DNA from: an uncultured Oscillospiraceae bacterium
GTDB lineage: Bacteria > Bacillota > Clostridia > Oscillospirales > Ruminococcaceae
Assembly: GCA_934446565.1 (NCBI GenBank)
Contig: CAKSEO010000009.1
Coordinates: forward strand, 1-64,000
Direction of reading: 5' to 3'
DNA: 64,000 bases
The notes beneath the pieces were generated by a model. That model had not been told where the DNA came from, searched no databases, and worked only from the letters and a program-made list of their open reading frames with translations. This document shows, piece after piece, positions 36,501 to 43,329 of this stretch; within the stretch, counting starts at the first letter, position 1; each line of letters opens with the position of its first letter. The translations under genes and the position numbers were made by a program.

Positions 36501-37027
36501 AACTGCCCCGCGCCCTCGATAAGGTCGCATCTGGAGTAACCCGCCGCCTGGAGCCTATCGACCAGCTCCTCCTGGGAAACATCCATGTCGCTGGTAAGGG
36601 TGATAGTGCGGTTGCGGAGTTCCTCAGGCGGGATAGTGAACTGCGCAGCAGCCTCCGGCGAGCAGATGACCGCCTTGCAAGTACCGTTGAGCATTGCAGA
36701 AAGCGCGAATATCCGCTTGTGCTCGTATTCCCTGGAGGCAGCTTCGAAGTCGCCGAGCAGCAACTCCTTGGCGGGGTAGAGCAGCGAAGTTCCTGCGCCG
36801 TACATCATGTTGATGTCAGTCACAAGGCGCTGCGATTCAGCCTCGCTTTCAGCTACGACAAGGACAGGGAGCATTTCCTCCCTCTGTAAAAGTGCGCCGA
36901 TAATGTGAGCCTTGTGTATGTGCGAAACGCCTGTCACAAGGGCAGGCAGGGTATTCTTTTCATCCAGATATTTTGTGAGTTTTTTGAACTCAGGTATCTG
37001 TTGAGCCGCATTAAGAAAGAAATCCAT
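33572..37027 (-). CDS. mfd: Transcription-repair coupling factor
   Basis: An 1151-residue Mfd. The N-terminal UvrB-like region (about 1-330) reads ALVTGVSHIHKAHIIGALL and SVRGGIVDIFPPSS. The CarD-like RNAP-interacting domain starts near ADISIGDLVVHYSYGIG (about 485). The translocase (about 580-950) has Walker A RLLCGDVGFGKTEVALRAA, DEEQRF, TLSATPIPRTLNMAM and LIIENADYMGLAQLHQLRGR. The C-terminal TRCF domain (about 1010-1100) follows with VDIKIDAFIPEDYI. It displaces stalled RNA polymerase and recruits UvrA. Complete; 10 nt after pth. Confidence 0.97.
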   Translation of the reverse strand: MDFFLNAAQQIPEFKKLTKYLDEKNTLPALVTGVSHIHKAHIIGALLQREEMLPVLVVAESEAESQRLVTDINMMYGAGTSLLYPAKELLLGDFEAASREYEHKRIFALSAMLNGTCKAVICSPEAAAQFTIPPEELRNRTITLTSDMDVSQEELVDRLQAAGYSRCDLIEGAGQFSVRGGIVDIFPPSSSAPCRIELWGDTIDSISYFDLDSQRRTEPLDDIQISPAGEVLFDSAEELCNRIEALSKKIRGKNAEEVRSRLNADVVKMRSGINLSAVDRYFPLCYSEEATVFSYAGAVFVCENVSAKENYRAVALQHTEDLKILTEEKKLCKGLDRYMLTKNELYSELESRTSVYFDTFIRGGGMELGIMLDVQSAVQTSPWSGEHSVLRSELDNYLDMKFACLIFSGTEKGARTLAADLSDDGYRVDFSMQPEKPLPGRVIVTPGTLSAGIEYPVTKLAVFTHTAVHADRKRPPKKKKGEEIRSLADISIGDLVVHYSYGIGVFDGVHKIETDGVAKDYIKIRYAGSDVLHIPVTQLDLVSRYIGSGDAGTVKLNKLNSDQWQKSKAKAKAAAKEMASELIELYSRRMKSKGYEFPPDDSLQDDFEAHFNYIETSSQLRCIDEIKADMMKPVPMERLLCGDVGFGKTEVALRAAFKCAENGKQCAILVPTTVLAWQHFQTCCNRMEGFPINVALLSRHKTPAEQREILRRLKAGSIDILIGTHRIIQDDIKFKDLGLVIIDEEQRFGVAHKEKFKEMFAGVDVLTLSATPIPRTLNMAMSGIRDMSVIDEPPQDRQPITTYVMEHDWGIVMQAIQKELRRSGQVYYIHNRIDSIYSCAEKIRTLIPEARVGVAHGKMSEEQMLEIWRQLLDGDLDVLVCTTIIETGVDVPNVNTLIIENADYMGLAQLHQLRGRVGRTNKRAYAYFTFQRGKVLSEISQKRLDAIREFTQFGSGFRIAMRDLEIRGAGSILGASQSGHLANVGYDMYLQLLDEAVREERGEKDVHKEECLVDIKIDAFIPEDYISNQAQRVDCYRKIAKIQTDEDSTDVTDELIDRYGDPPKSVIGLIEVARLRNMASACNITEISQMKNDLIFYLSKFDMEKIAALSDVYSDRLRLEPSGKGHIRVTLNKGEKPLDAMRTVITTMNKA

Positions 37028-37037
37028 CGTTATATCC

Positions 37038-37667
37038 TCAGGAGTTGAACTTGTTCATTGCTTCGTTCATTTTGTCACCGACCATCAGTTCAATGCAAGT
37101 AACAGCGTTGTCCATTGCCGTTTCAAGCACCTCAGCCTGCTCCTTTTTGAAGTGACCCAGGACCCAGTCAGCAAGGTTGTAGTCCGGGTGCGGCTTGGCT
37201 CCGACGCCCATCTTTATGCGCGGGAACATATCCGAGCCAGAAAGGTAGATTATGCTCTTGATACCATTGTGACCACCGTCGCTGCCCTTTCTGCGGATAC
37301 GCAGCTTTCCGGGTTCGAGCGAAATGTCGTCAAATACAATGATAGTACGCTCCGGCGGTATCTTGTAGAAACTCATCGCTTCGGTCACTGCCTCGCCGCT
37401 GTTGTTCATAAAGGTCGTAGGCTTCATGATGAGGCAGCGCTTCCCGGAGATCATCGCGTCGCATGTGAGCGACTTGAAGCGAAGCTTTTTGCAGTCCAGC
37501 TTGTACTTGTCGCAAAGAGTATCTATCGTCATGAAACCGATATTGTGGCGCGTACCCTCATACTGCGTGCCGGGATTCCCCAGACCGCAGATGATGTATT
37601 CAACTGCGCCCTGCGGGGCGGGAGCTCTCTCGGATTCCAGTTTCTTGAAAATATCTGCTAGTGACAT
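37038..37667 (-). CDS. pth: Peptidyl-tRNA hydrolase
   Basis: A 209-residue Pth with a short N-terminal addition (MSLADIFKKLESERAPAPQ) before the usual IICGLGNPGTQYEGTRHNIG. The catalytic His is in TRHNIGF; LMKPTTFMNNSGEAV and FDDISLEPGKLRIR, then GSDGGHNGIKS complete the active site. It frees tRNAs from prematurely released peptidyl-tRNA. The ATG at 37667 fits the family better than an in-frame start at 37754, which would overlap the hairpin region. mfd follows after 10 nt, the common pth-mfd order in Firmicutes. Confidence 0.95.
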   Translation of the reverse strand: MSLADIFKKLESERAPAPQGAVEYIICGLGNPGTQYEGTRHNIGFMTIDTLCDKYKLDCKKLRFKSLTCDAMISGKRCLIMKPTTFMNNSGEAVTEAMSFYKIPPERTIIVFDDISLEPGKLRIRRKGSDGGHNGIKSIIYLSGSDMFPRIKMGVGAKPHPDYNLADWVLGHFKKEQAEVLETAMDNAVTCIELMVGDKMNEAMNKFNS

Positions 37668-37707
37668 ATTATATGTGCCTTTCGAAAATATAGAATAACG
37701 CACAAAG

Positions 37708-37733
37708 ACCACCCGCAGAGAACTGCGAGTGGT
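37708..37733 (-). terminator. Hairpin after the SPFH gene
   Basis: ACCACCCGCAG and CTGCGAGTGGT pair over 11 positions with one mismatch and a 4-nt loop, in the gap between the SPFH gene and pth. On the minus strand TCTTTGTG follows, so termination would be weak, leaving read-through into pth-mfd possible. Confidence 0.45.
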
Positions 37734-37754
37734 AGGATGTGCATTTGATGTCAA

Positions 37755-39095
37755 TTAAACGAGGTCGTTAGCGTCAAACGGGTCGCCGCACTCCGGGCAG
37801 AACTTGGGAGGATGAGCCGGGTCCTCGGGCTGCCAGCCGCACTTGTCGCATCTGTAAACAGGCGCGCCGGAGGGTCTGGGTTTACCACAGTTCTGGCAGA
37901 ACTTGCCCTTGTTAACGGTCCCGCAGGAGCAGGTCCAGCCGTCAGCCTGTGCGGGCTTGGGCTTGCCACAGTTAGCGCAGAATTTTCCGGTATTGGAAGT
38001 GCCGCATTCGCATGTCCATGCGCCCTGTGCAGTTGCCGCCTGGGGAGCAGGAGAGGGCTGCGCAGGCTGTGCGGGCTGCTGAGCCTGCTGCTGGGCGCCC
38101 ATCTGATACAGAGCCTGGGCGTTAAAACCGCCCTGCTGCTGAGCCATGTTCATTCCCATGAATCCCATCATAGCTCCGCCCTGGTTGCCGGCAGCGGTTT
38201 TCATCGCGCTTGCCTGAGCCTCTACGAGAGTAGCCGCAGCCATATTGGGATTGCGCATTACAGCAGTGCGCTGGAGGTTGGTGATCATCTCCTGATCTTC
38301 CTTGGGGAGGGTGGGAGGATTCATCGCAAAGGAAGCAACGACCATTCCGCGGAGCTTGCCCCACTTTTCGGAGAGAGCCTCGTTGAGCGCGTCGGAAATT
38401 TCGACTGCCTTGCTAGGGAGCATGCTGGGTCTTACTCCCTGTTCGGATATCTTTCCGAGCGCGGGCTGAAGAGCGGTGAGTATTTCGGCCTTGAGCATGC
38501 TGTCGATGTTGGAACGGTTGAAGGTTTCGCCGAAGTTACCGCATACATTAGTATAGAACAGAACCGGGTTAGTTATACGGTAGGAATATTCGCCGTTGCA
38601 GCGCAGCGAAACGTCAACATCGAGACCGATATTGTTGTCAACAACGCGGAACGGGATAGGGTTAACAGTACCGTAGCGGTTTCCCATGACTTCCTTGATG
38701 TTCACATAGTAAACGCGCTGGTCGTGACCCGCCTGACCGCCGTAGGATATACGGGAGCCGATGTCCTTTAAAGTGTTCATGATGCTGTCGCCGAGACTGC
38801 CGGAGAAAACCGACGGAGAAACAGTCGACTTGAACTCAAAAACGCCAGCTTCAGCTGCAACTTCAGATACCTTGCCGTCAACAACGATAAGTGCGCACTG
38901 CCCCTCGTTTACTGCGATAGCGGAACCATCGGTTATCACATTATCGTCGCCCTTATTGGTCCCACGCGAACCAACGCGCTTGTGACCCTTAGCGGCGAGA
39001 ATATCGTTAGAAAGAGATTCGCAGTATATGTACTCCTTGTACTGGTCGGCAAGATTGCCTGAAACTGCGTTTATTGCTGCCTTAATTAAACCCAT
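37755..39095 (-). CDS. SPFH/Band-7 domain protein with C-terminal zinc ribbons
   Basis: A 446-residue protein. Residues about 25-300 are an SPFH-like domain (IYCESLSNDILAAKGHKRVG, ITDGSAIAVNEGQCALIVVDG), of the YdjI/virion-core type. An Ala/Gln/Met-rich linker follows (about 315-370: MMGFMGMNMAQQQGGF and a QQQAQQPAQPAQP tract). Three zinc ribbons end the protein: WTCECGTSNTGKFCANCG, WTCSCGTVNKGKFCQNCG and YRCDKCGWQPEDP..KFCPECG. The family is linked to membrane stress, but its function is unclear. It has a consensus promoter at 39151-39179. Confidence 0.85.
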   Translation of the reverse strand: MGLIKAAINAVSGNLADQYKEYIYCESLSNDILAAKGHKRVGSRGTNKGDDNVITDGSAIAVNEGQCALIVVDGKVSEVAAEAGVFEFKSTVSPSVFSGSLGDSIMNTLKDIGSRISYGGQAGHDQRVYYVNIKEVMGNRYGTVNPIPFRVVDNNIGLDVDVSLRCNGEYSYRITNPVLFYTNVCGNFGETFNRSNIDSMLKAEILTALQPALGKISEQGVRPSMLPSKAVEISDALNEALSEKWGKLRGMVVASFAMNPPTLPKEDQEMITNLQRTAVMRNPNMAAATLVEAQASAMKTAAGNQGGAMMGFMGMNMAQQQGGFNAQALYQMGAQQQAQQPAQPAQPSPAPQAATAQGAWTCECGTSNTGKFCANCGKPKPAQADGWTCSCGTVNKGKFCQNCGKPRPSGAPVYRCDKCGWQPEDPAHPPKFCPECGDPFDANDLV

Positions 39096-39150
39096 GAGAA
39101 ACTCCTTTCGTGTTCAGAAAGTCCTTTGATCCTTTGGATATCGTGTATAT

Positions 39151-39179
39151 ATTTTAACTCAAAAAATGTAAATTGTCAA
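39151..39179 (-). promoter_or_regulatory. Promoter of the SPFH gene
   Basis: Minus-strand TTGACA (39174-39179) and TAAAAT (39151-39156) with 17 nt between. It may also drive pth and mfd by read-through. Confidence 0.72.
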
Positions 39180-39202
39180 GTGATTTTTATAGAATTTTGT
39201 AC

Positions 39203-39231
39203 TTGACAAACTCTGAATTATGTGGTAAAAT
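39203..39231 (+). promoter_or_regulatory. Promoter of tRNA-Pro
   Basis: TTGACA (39203-39208) and TAAAAT (39226-39231), spacing 17 nt, about 11 nt before the mature tRNA. Confidence 0.75.
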
Positions 39232-39242
39232 ATATAGGTCAT

Positions 39243-39318
39243 CGGGGTGTAGCGCAGTTGGTAGCGCGCGACTTTTGGGAAGTTGAGGCCGCAGGTTCGA
39301 ATCCTGTCACTCCGACCA
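39243..39318 (+). tRNA. tRNA-Pro (anticodon TGG)
   Basis: A 76-nt cloverleaf: acceptor CGGGGTG / CACTCCG, D arm GCGC-GCGC, anticodon stem CGACT / AGTTG with loop TTTGGGA (anticodon TGG), T arm GCAGG-TTCGAAT-CCTGT, and an encoded CCA end. The anticodon reads CCN proline codons. Own promoter and terminator, so it is a single-gene unit. Confidence 0.93.
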
Positions 39319-39322
39319 TGTA

Positions 39323-39350
39323 AGCCTTAGCGTCATGCTAGGGCTTTTTT
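39323..39350 (+). terminator. Terminator of tRNA-Pro
   Basis: AGCCTTAGC and GCTAGGGCT form a 9-bp stem with one T-G pair and a 5-nt loop, followed directly by six T's. Confidence 0.85.
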
Positions 39351-39364
39351 CATGCCCTAAAAAC

Positions 39365-39403
39365 CAAAAATCCCTGCAACGCAATTTGTACAGGTCGCAG
39401 GGA
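39365..39403 (-). terminator. Terminator of the TetR gene
   Basis: TCCCTGC (39371-39377) and GCAGGGA (39397-39403) pair over 7 bp around a 19-nt loop. On the minus strand TTTTTGG follows. It is 9 nt beyond the TetR stop. Confidence 0.6.
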
Positions 39404-39411
39404 AATTATCG

Positions 39412-40041
39412 TTATTTATCAGTAGGAGTGGGCATCTCGTCGATCGTCCTGCTTATTTCGGGAACGTTCTTAACACAGAAATCCACCATCACGCTGGCTA
39501 CCTTAGCCGCATTTTCAATGGAGACATCCTTTCCGGATTTGTTCCACTCCTGGAAAAGATTCAGGAATCCTCCGTTGATGAACGACGACATCAACATGAT
39601 GTACTTTTCGTCAGCAGGGATGGTGAATCTTCCTAATATCATATCAGCGGAGGATTTGAGAACTGTTTTCATTCTCGAAAGCAGCACTCCGCGGAAGTCG
39701 CTTTTCATCAGATGGAAATAAAATCCGTATTCCTCGGTGATGAGCCTGTTGAGTTCGATGAAGATACGGTAGGTGCTCTCCGCGAGACTAGCGCTGTCGA
39801 ACTGTGAAATAAGCGTGCTGAGCGATTCAACTATTTCGGATTCTGTCTCGTCAAGGATGTCCGTTATATTGCTGTAGTGGGTATAAAAAGTACGGCGGTT
39901 CACGTTTGCTAGCGTAGTAAGCTCGCTTATCGTGATAGAAGCGATATCCTTGCTTTCCATAATTTTGAACAGAGCGGAGCGAATAGCCTTCTTGGTCCGT
40001 ATAACTCTTTTATCGGAATTATTCCTCGTCATTATTGCCAT
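39412..40041 (-). CDS. TetR-family transcriptional regulator
   Basis: A 209-residue regulator. The N-terminal DNA-binding domain reads RTKKAIRSALFKIMESKDIA, then SITISELTTLANVNRRTFYT and HYSNITDILDETE (about residues 14-66), with the typical NRRTFYTHY recognition helix. The ligand-binding half carries no motif I can tie to a compound; the FINGGFLNLFQEW segment recalls TetR_C_7/8-type domains. The ATG at 40041 with AGAGG before it is chosen; a longer in-frame start at 40080 is less likely. Divergent from the receiver-protein gene. Confidence 0.87.
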   Translation of the reverse strand: MAIMTRNNSDKRVIRTKKAIRSALFKIMESKDIASITISELTTLANVNRRTFYTHYSNITDILDETESEIVESLSTLISQFDSASLAESTYRIFIELNRLITEEYGFYFHLMKSDFRGVLLSRMKTVLKSSADMILGRFTIPADEKYIMLMSSFINGGFLNLFQEWNKSGKDVSIENAAKVASVMVDFCVKNVPEISRTIDEMPTPTDK

Positions 40042-40077
40042 GTCGTAACCTCTTTCTGCGCATATTGTTGATTTATT

Positions 40078-40117
40078 CACATGTGTATATTATATCTCAT
40101 ACTTGTATTTTTGTCAA
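40078..40117 (-). promoter_or_regulatory. Promoter and possible operator of the TetR gene
   Basis: Minus-strand TTGACA (40112-40117) and TATAAT (40089-40094) are 17 nt apart. An 8-bp palindrome CACATGTG (40078-40085) lies just downstream of the -10 box and could be the TetR site; that part is inference. Confidence 0.6.
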
Positions 40118-40204
40118 CAGATTTTCCAGTCTGAGAAGTGATCATCTATGTTTTTATTAAATAACACTTACTATGATTTTGATATAAGCGTACAATTTTT
40201 TACA

Positions 40205-40233
40205 TTGACAACTATTAAAAATAGTGATATAAT
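40205..40233 (+). promoter_or_regulatory. Promoter of the receiver-domain gene
   Basis: TTGACA (40205-40210) and TATAAT (40228-40233) at 17-nt spacing, about 33 nt before the ATG. Confidence 0.78.
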
Positions 40234-40265
40234 AACAGCATAATGACCCAGCGAAAGGATATCCC

Positions 40266-40616
40266 ATGCATAAAATAATTATCACTGATGATGAACCGAT
40301 GAATCTTCGAATGACAGAGTTCATTCTTCAAAAGAACGGCTACGATGTTGTCAAGACGTCGTCTGGCGAGGAGTGCCTGACGGCGCTGGCGGACGGAGCT
40401 GACCTTGTTCTCCTGGACGTCATGATGCCGGGACTGAACGGTTTTGATACTTACGAACTCATACGGAAACAGGGCTATTCAGTTCCGGTCGTTTTTCTTA
40501 CCGCAGCGGAAGACAGCTGCACCCTGGAGCGTACAAGGCAGCTTGGAGTTGAGGATATCCGCAAGCCGTTCAAGCCGGATACGCTGCTGAGCGTCATCAG
40601 CAATTACATAAAATAA
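40266..40616 (+). CDS. Single-domain response regulator (receiver only)
   Basis: A 116-residue CheY-like protein with no output domain. The acidic pocket is D8-D9, the phosphoacceptor D51 is in LVLLDVMMPGLNGFD, and T79 (VVFLTAAED) and K100 (DIRKPFKP) are in place, so it should be phosphorylatable. It has a strong promoter and its own terminator (40622-40653) and no histidine kinase next to it, so its kinase and target are unknown. It resembles the receivers of diguanylate cyclases and hybrid systems more than CheY. Confidence 0.9.
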   Translation: MHKIIITDDEPMNLRMTEFILQKNGYDVVKTSSGEECLTALADGADLVLLDVMMPGLNGFDTYELIRKQGYSVPVVFLTAAEDSCTLERTRQLGVEDIRKPFKPDTLLSVISNYIK

Positions 40617-40621
40617 CCTGG

Positions 40622-40654
40622 TCGGGGCGAATTGAACAATCGCCCCGATTTTTT
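40622..40654 (+). terminator. Terminator of the receiver-domain gene
   Basis: TCGGGGCGA and TCGCCCCGA form a perfect 9-bp stem (40622-40630, 40640-40648) with a 9-nt loop, followed by TTTTTT. Confidence 0.9.
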
Positions 40655-40685
40655 GTAATTTCACACCAAAACTCTGTAAAACCAC

Positions 40686-40714
40686 TTGACAAATTCGTCA
40701 ATATATATTAAAAT
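40686..40714 (+). promoter_or_regulatory. Promoter of xylB
   Basis: TTGACA (40686-40691) and TAAAAT (40709-40714), 17-nt spacing. A LacI-type operator starts 9 nt downstream of the -10 box, so repression at the start site is likely. Confidence 0.78.
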
Positions 40715-40722
40715 TGAATAAG

Positions 40723-40736
40723 AATAAACGTTTACA
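40723..40736. promoter_or_regulatory. LacI-type operator at the xylB promoter
   Basis: AATAAACGTTTACA, identical over 14 bases to the sequence at the GH27 promoter (12667-12680) and placed the same way relative to the -10 box. The core TAAACGTTTA is a perfect palindrome with central CG. A shared regulator is the simplest explanation; the regulator gene is not in the window. Confidence 0.65.
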
Positions 40737-40805
40737 TTGACGTTTTGAACTATGGCAGATGTATTGCACCTGACCATATACCTATTTAACAAGGAGAATA
40801 AAATT

Positions 40806-42329
40806 ATGGCTTACATTTTAGGCGTTGACATCGGTACATCAGGAACAAAGACCGTTCTGTTTTCGGAAGACGGTACTCCTGTTGCTTCCGCGACATATGA
40901 ATACCCACTGTACACACCGCAGAACGGCTATGCCGAACAGGAGCCGCTGGACTGGTGGAACGCTTCCGTCAACGGCATCAAGGACGTTATCGCGCAGAGT
41001 AACGTCAGCGCCGAGGACATCAAGGGCGTAGGTCTGTCTGGTCAGATGCATGGTCTTGTAATGCTGGACGCTGAAAATCAGCCGATTCGCAAATCCATCA
41101 TCTGGTGCGACCAGCGCACTGCAAAGGAAGTCGTTGAGATCACCAACAAGGTCGGCGCCGACAGAATGATTGAGATCACTGCAAACCCGGCTATCACCGG
41201 ATTTACAGCTGCAAAGATCATGTGGGTAAAGAACAACGAACCACAGAATTACGAGAAGTGCAAGCACATTCTCCTGCCCAAGGATTACATCCGTTTCATG
41301 CTCACAGGCGAGTTTGCAACTGAAGTCTCCGACGCGAGCGGAATGCAGCTTCTTGACATCCCGAACCGCTGCTGGTCTGACGAGGTACTGAGCAAGCTTG
41401 GTATAGACAAAGCGCTGCTTGCAAAGGTCTATGAGTCCCCTGAGATCACCGGTACGATAACCGCAAAAGCGGCTGAGCTGACCGGCCTTAAAGTCGGCAC
41501 CCCGGTAGTCGGCGGTGCAGGCGATAATGCAGCCGCGGCAGTAGGCACGGGCGTTGTTGAGGACGGCAAGGCGTTCACGACTATAGGTTCATCAGGCGTT
41601 GTATTTGCGCATACATCTGATATATCTATAGATAAGAAAGGCAGAGTTCACACTTTCTGCTGTGCAGTTCCTGGCTGCTGGCATGTTATGGGTGTAACTC
41701 AGTCGGCAGGTCTCTCCCTCAAGTGGTTCAGAGACAATTTTGCATGGTCTGAAATGGAGACCGCTCTCTCCATGGGCGTTGACCCCTATTACCTCATGGA
41801 TAAGGAAGCAGGCAGCGTTCCGATCGGAGCTAACCGTCTTATCTACATGCCGTATCTCAACGGCGAAAGAACTCCCCACCTCGATCCTAATGCGCGCGGT
41901 GTGTTCTTCGGTCTTTCCACCATGCATAAGAAAAAGGAAATGCTCCGTGCCGTAATGGAGGGCGTCTCTTATTCGCTTCGTGACTGCGTTGAGGTCATGC
42001 GTGAAATGGACATCAACGTCAGCGATATGATGGCATGCGGCGGCGGCGGAACTTCTCCGCTGTGGCGTCAGATGCTTGCAGACCTCTACGGCTGCCAGGT
42101 CAAGACGACCCAGAACAAGGAGGGTCCTGCTCTTGGCGTTGCACTCCTCGCCGCTGTGGGCGCAGGTATCTATAAGGATGTTCCCGAGGCGTGCCGCGCG
42201 GTAATAAAGCCTGAGAAGATACAGGAACCCATCGCAGAAAACACCGCAGAATATGAAAAGGTGTATGCAATGTACCGCAAGCTTTATCCCGCAATGAAGC
42301 AGTGCTTTGCAGAGCTTGCACAGATGTAA
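40806..42329 (+). CDS. xylB: Xylulokinase
   Basis: A 507-residue FGGY-family sugar kinase. ILGVDIGTSGTKTVLFSEDG is the N-terminal phosphate motif, GLSGQMHGLVMLDAE marks xylulokinases, and YLNGERTPHLDPNARGVFFG is the substrate/lid region. ACGGGGTSPLWRQMLADLYG near residue 430 is the ATP-binding signature. It phosphorylates D-xylulose for the pentose phosphate pathway. Start: ATG with CAAGGAG upstream; an in-frame ATG at 40752 would be less likely. Monocistronic: promoter with operator, and a terminator just after. No xylose isomerase is adjacent. Confidence 0.95.
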   Translation: MAYILGVDIGTSGTKTVLFSEDGTPVASATYEYPLYTPQNGYAEQEPLDWWNASVNGIKDVIAQSNVSAEDIKGVGLSGQMHGLVMLDAENQPIRKSIIWCDQRTAKEVVEITNKVGADRMIEITANPAITGFTAAKIMWVKNNEPQNYEKCKHILLPKDYIRFMLTGEFATEVSDASGMQLLDIPNRCWSDEVLSKLGIDKALLAKVYESPEITGTITAKAAELTGLKVGTPVVGGAGDNAAAAVGTGVVEDGKAFTTIGSSGVVFAHTSDISIDKKGRVHTFCCAVPGCWHVMGVTQSAGLSLKWFRDNFAWSEMETALSMGVDPYYLMDKEAGSVPIGANRLIYMPYLNGERTPHLDPNARGVFFGLSTMHKKKEMLRAVMEGVSYSLRDCVEVMREMDINVSDMMACGGGGTSPLWRQMLADLYGCQVKTTQNKEGPALGVALLAAVGAGIYKDVPEACRAVIKPEKIQEPIAENTAEYEKVYAMYRKLYPAMKQCFAELAQM

Positions 42330-42348
42330 ATCCCCCCTTAAATAAAAT

Positions 42349-42384
42349 ATGCCTCCTGAGTGCCGGACATTTAGGAGGCATTTT
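42349..42384 (+). terminator. Terminator of xylB
   Basis: ATGCCTCCT and AGGAGGCAT form a 9-bp stem around a 15-nt loop, followed by TTTT. Confidence 0.75.
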
Positions 42385-42429
42385 ACGAATCGACACTTTA
42401 TGCTATTTTTCTTTACGCGGAGGTAACGT

Positions 42430-43317
42430 ATGTTTTGTGAAGAATGTGGTAAAACCATTGTCAGACCACAGGCTAAATTCTGTCCTTATTGCGGCCACAA
42501 GATCGATCACCAGCCCATTGTAAATGCAGCTCAGCCAGCTCCCGCACAGGCTGTACAGATGCCGGAAATATCCGGAGCTGCCCCAATCGAAACAGCGGCT
42601 GATGCCGTTCAGCAATTCCCGGGGTCTCAGTCTCAGCAGATTCAGCCCACAGGTCAGACACAAAAGCCTGAGGTCATGGCGTCAATGACAATTTCGGAGG
42701 TTTCTAATGAAGTCCCCGAGCCCCACCTCACCGAGGAAGCACCGACCGAGCCCGAGACAACATACTCTCCCGAGCCCAGCGAAGCGCCCGTACCCGAGGA
42801 AGTCCCTGAGCCCCACCTCACCGAGGTAGCACCCGTCGAGTCCGTACCCGAGTGTCTCCCGGAGAATGAGCCTTCCGAAGCAGAAACTACTGATATGTCC
42901 AACGACGCGTCCGACGCAAACGCAGACATGCAGCCTTTCGAGCCTGAGTTTGAGGATTTTTCAGCTTCACAGCCAACCGAAAATGAGACGACCGAGAGCT
43001 CTACATCTGAAATACATAACGAGCCGTCACAGCCAGTAACGCCCGCTGAACCCGAGCCCGAGGAGGAATACACCTCCACCGCGAGCGCGTTCACTGATTT
43101 CGAGCTTGAAGAGATACAGCGCAATCTCAAAAAGAAGATAACTCCGGAGCCTGTTTTTGACAAGGAAAAGCTCGCGGCAGAGCTGTATAATAATCTGTAC
43201 GAAAATCTGTATGAGAACCTGAAGGAAAATATAAAGCGCGAAGTTCTGAAAGAACTTGAGGAAGAAAGAAAAGATTCTGCGGGCGCAAAAAAAACAGGCT
43301 TTTTCAAAAGACATTAA
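42430..43317 (+). CDS. Zinc-ribbon protein with acidic Pro/Glu-rich linker
   Basis: A 295-residue protein of unknown function. The N-terminal zinc ribbon is MFCEECGKTIVRPQAKFCPY followed by CGHK (two CxxC pairs). A long low-complexity part (about residues 35-215) is rich in P, E, T, S and V and contains two copies of an EVPEPHLTE unit. The C-terminal 75 residues are predicted helical and charged: LEEIQRNLKKKI, LAAELYNNLYENLYENLKEN, then a Lys-rich end. The ribbon-linker-helix layout suggests a scaffold or adaptor. It shares the zinc-ribbon style of the SPFH protein at 37755-39095. GGAGG precedes the ATG. The aldo/keto reductase gene follows at once. Confidence 0.75.
   Translation: MFCEECGKTIVRPQAKFCPYCGHKIDHQPIVNAAQPAPAQAVQMPEISGAAPIETAADAVQQFPGSQSQQIQPTGQTQKPEVMASMTISEVSNEVPEPHLTEEAPTEPETTYSPEPSEAPVPEEVPEPHLTEVAPVESVPECLPENEPSEAETTDMSNDASDANADMQPFEPEFEDFSASQPTENETTESSTSEIHNEPSQPVTPAEPEPEEEYTSTASAFTDFELEEIQRNLKKKITPEPVFDKEKLAAELYNNLYENLYENLKENIKREVLKELEEERKDSAGAKKTGFFKRH
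42709..42840 (+). repeat. Two 42-nt imperfect repeats inside the zinc-ribbon gene
   Basis: Copies at 42709-42750 and 42799-42840 differ at 5 of 42 positions by eye and encode EVPEPHLTEEAPTE and EVPEPHLTEVAPVE. The copies are in frame, so slippage or unequal exchange could change repeat number without breaking the gene. Confidence 0.8.
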
Positions 43318-43329
43318 ATGGAGGTAAAA

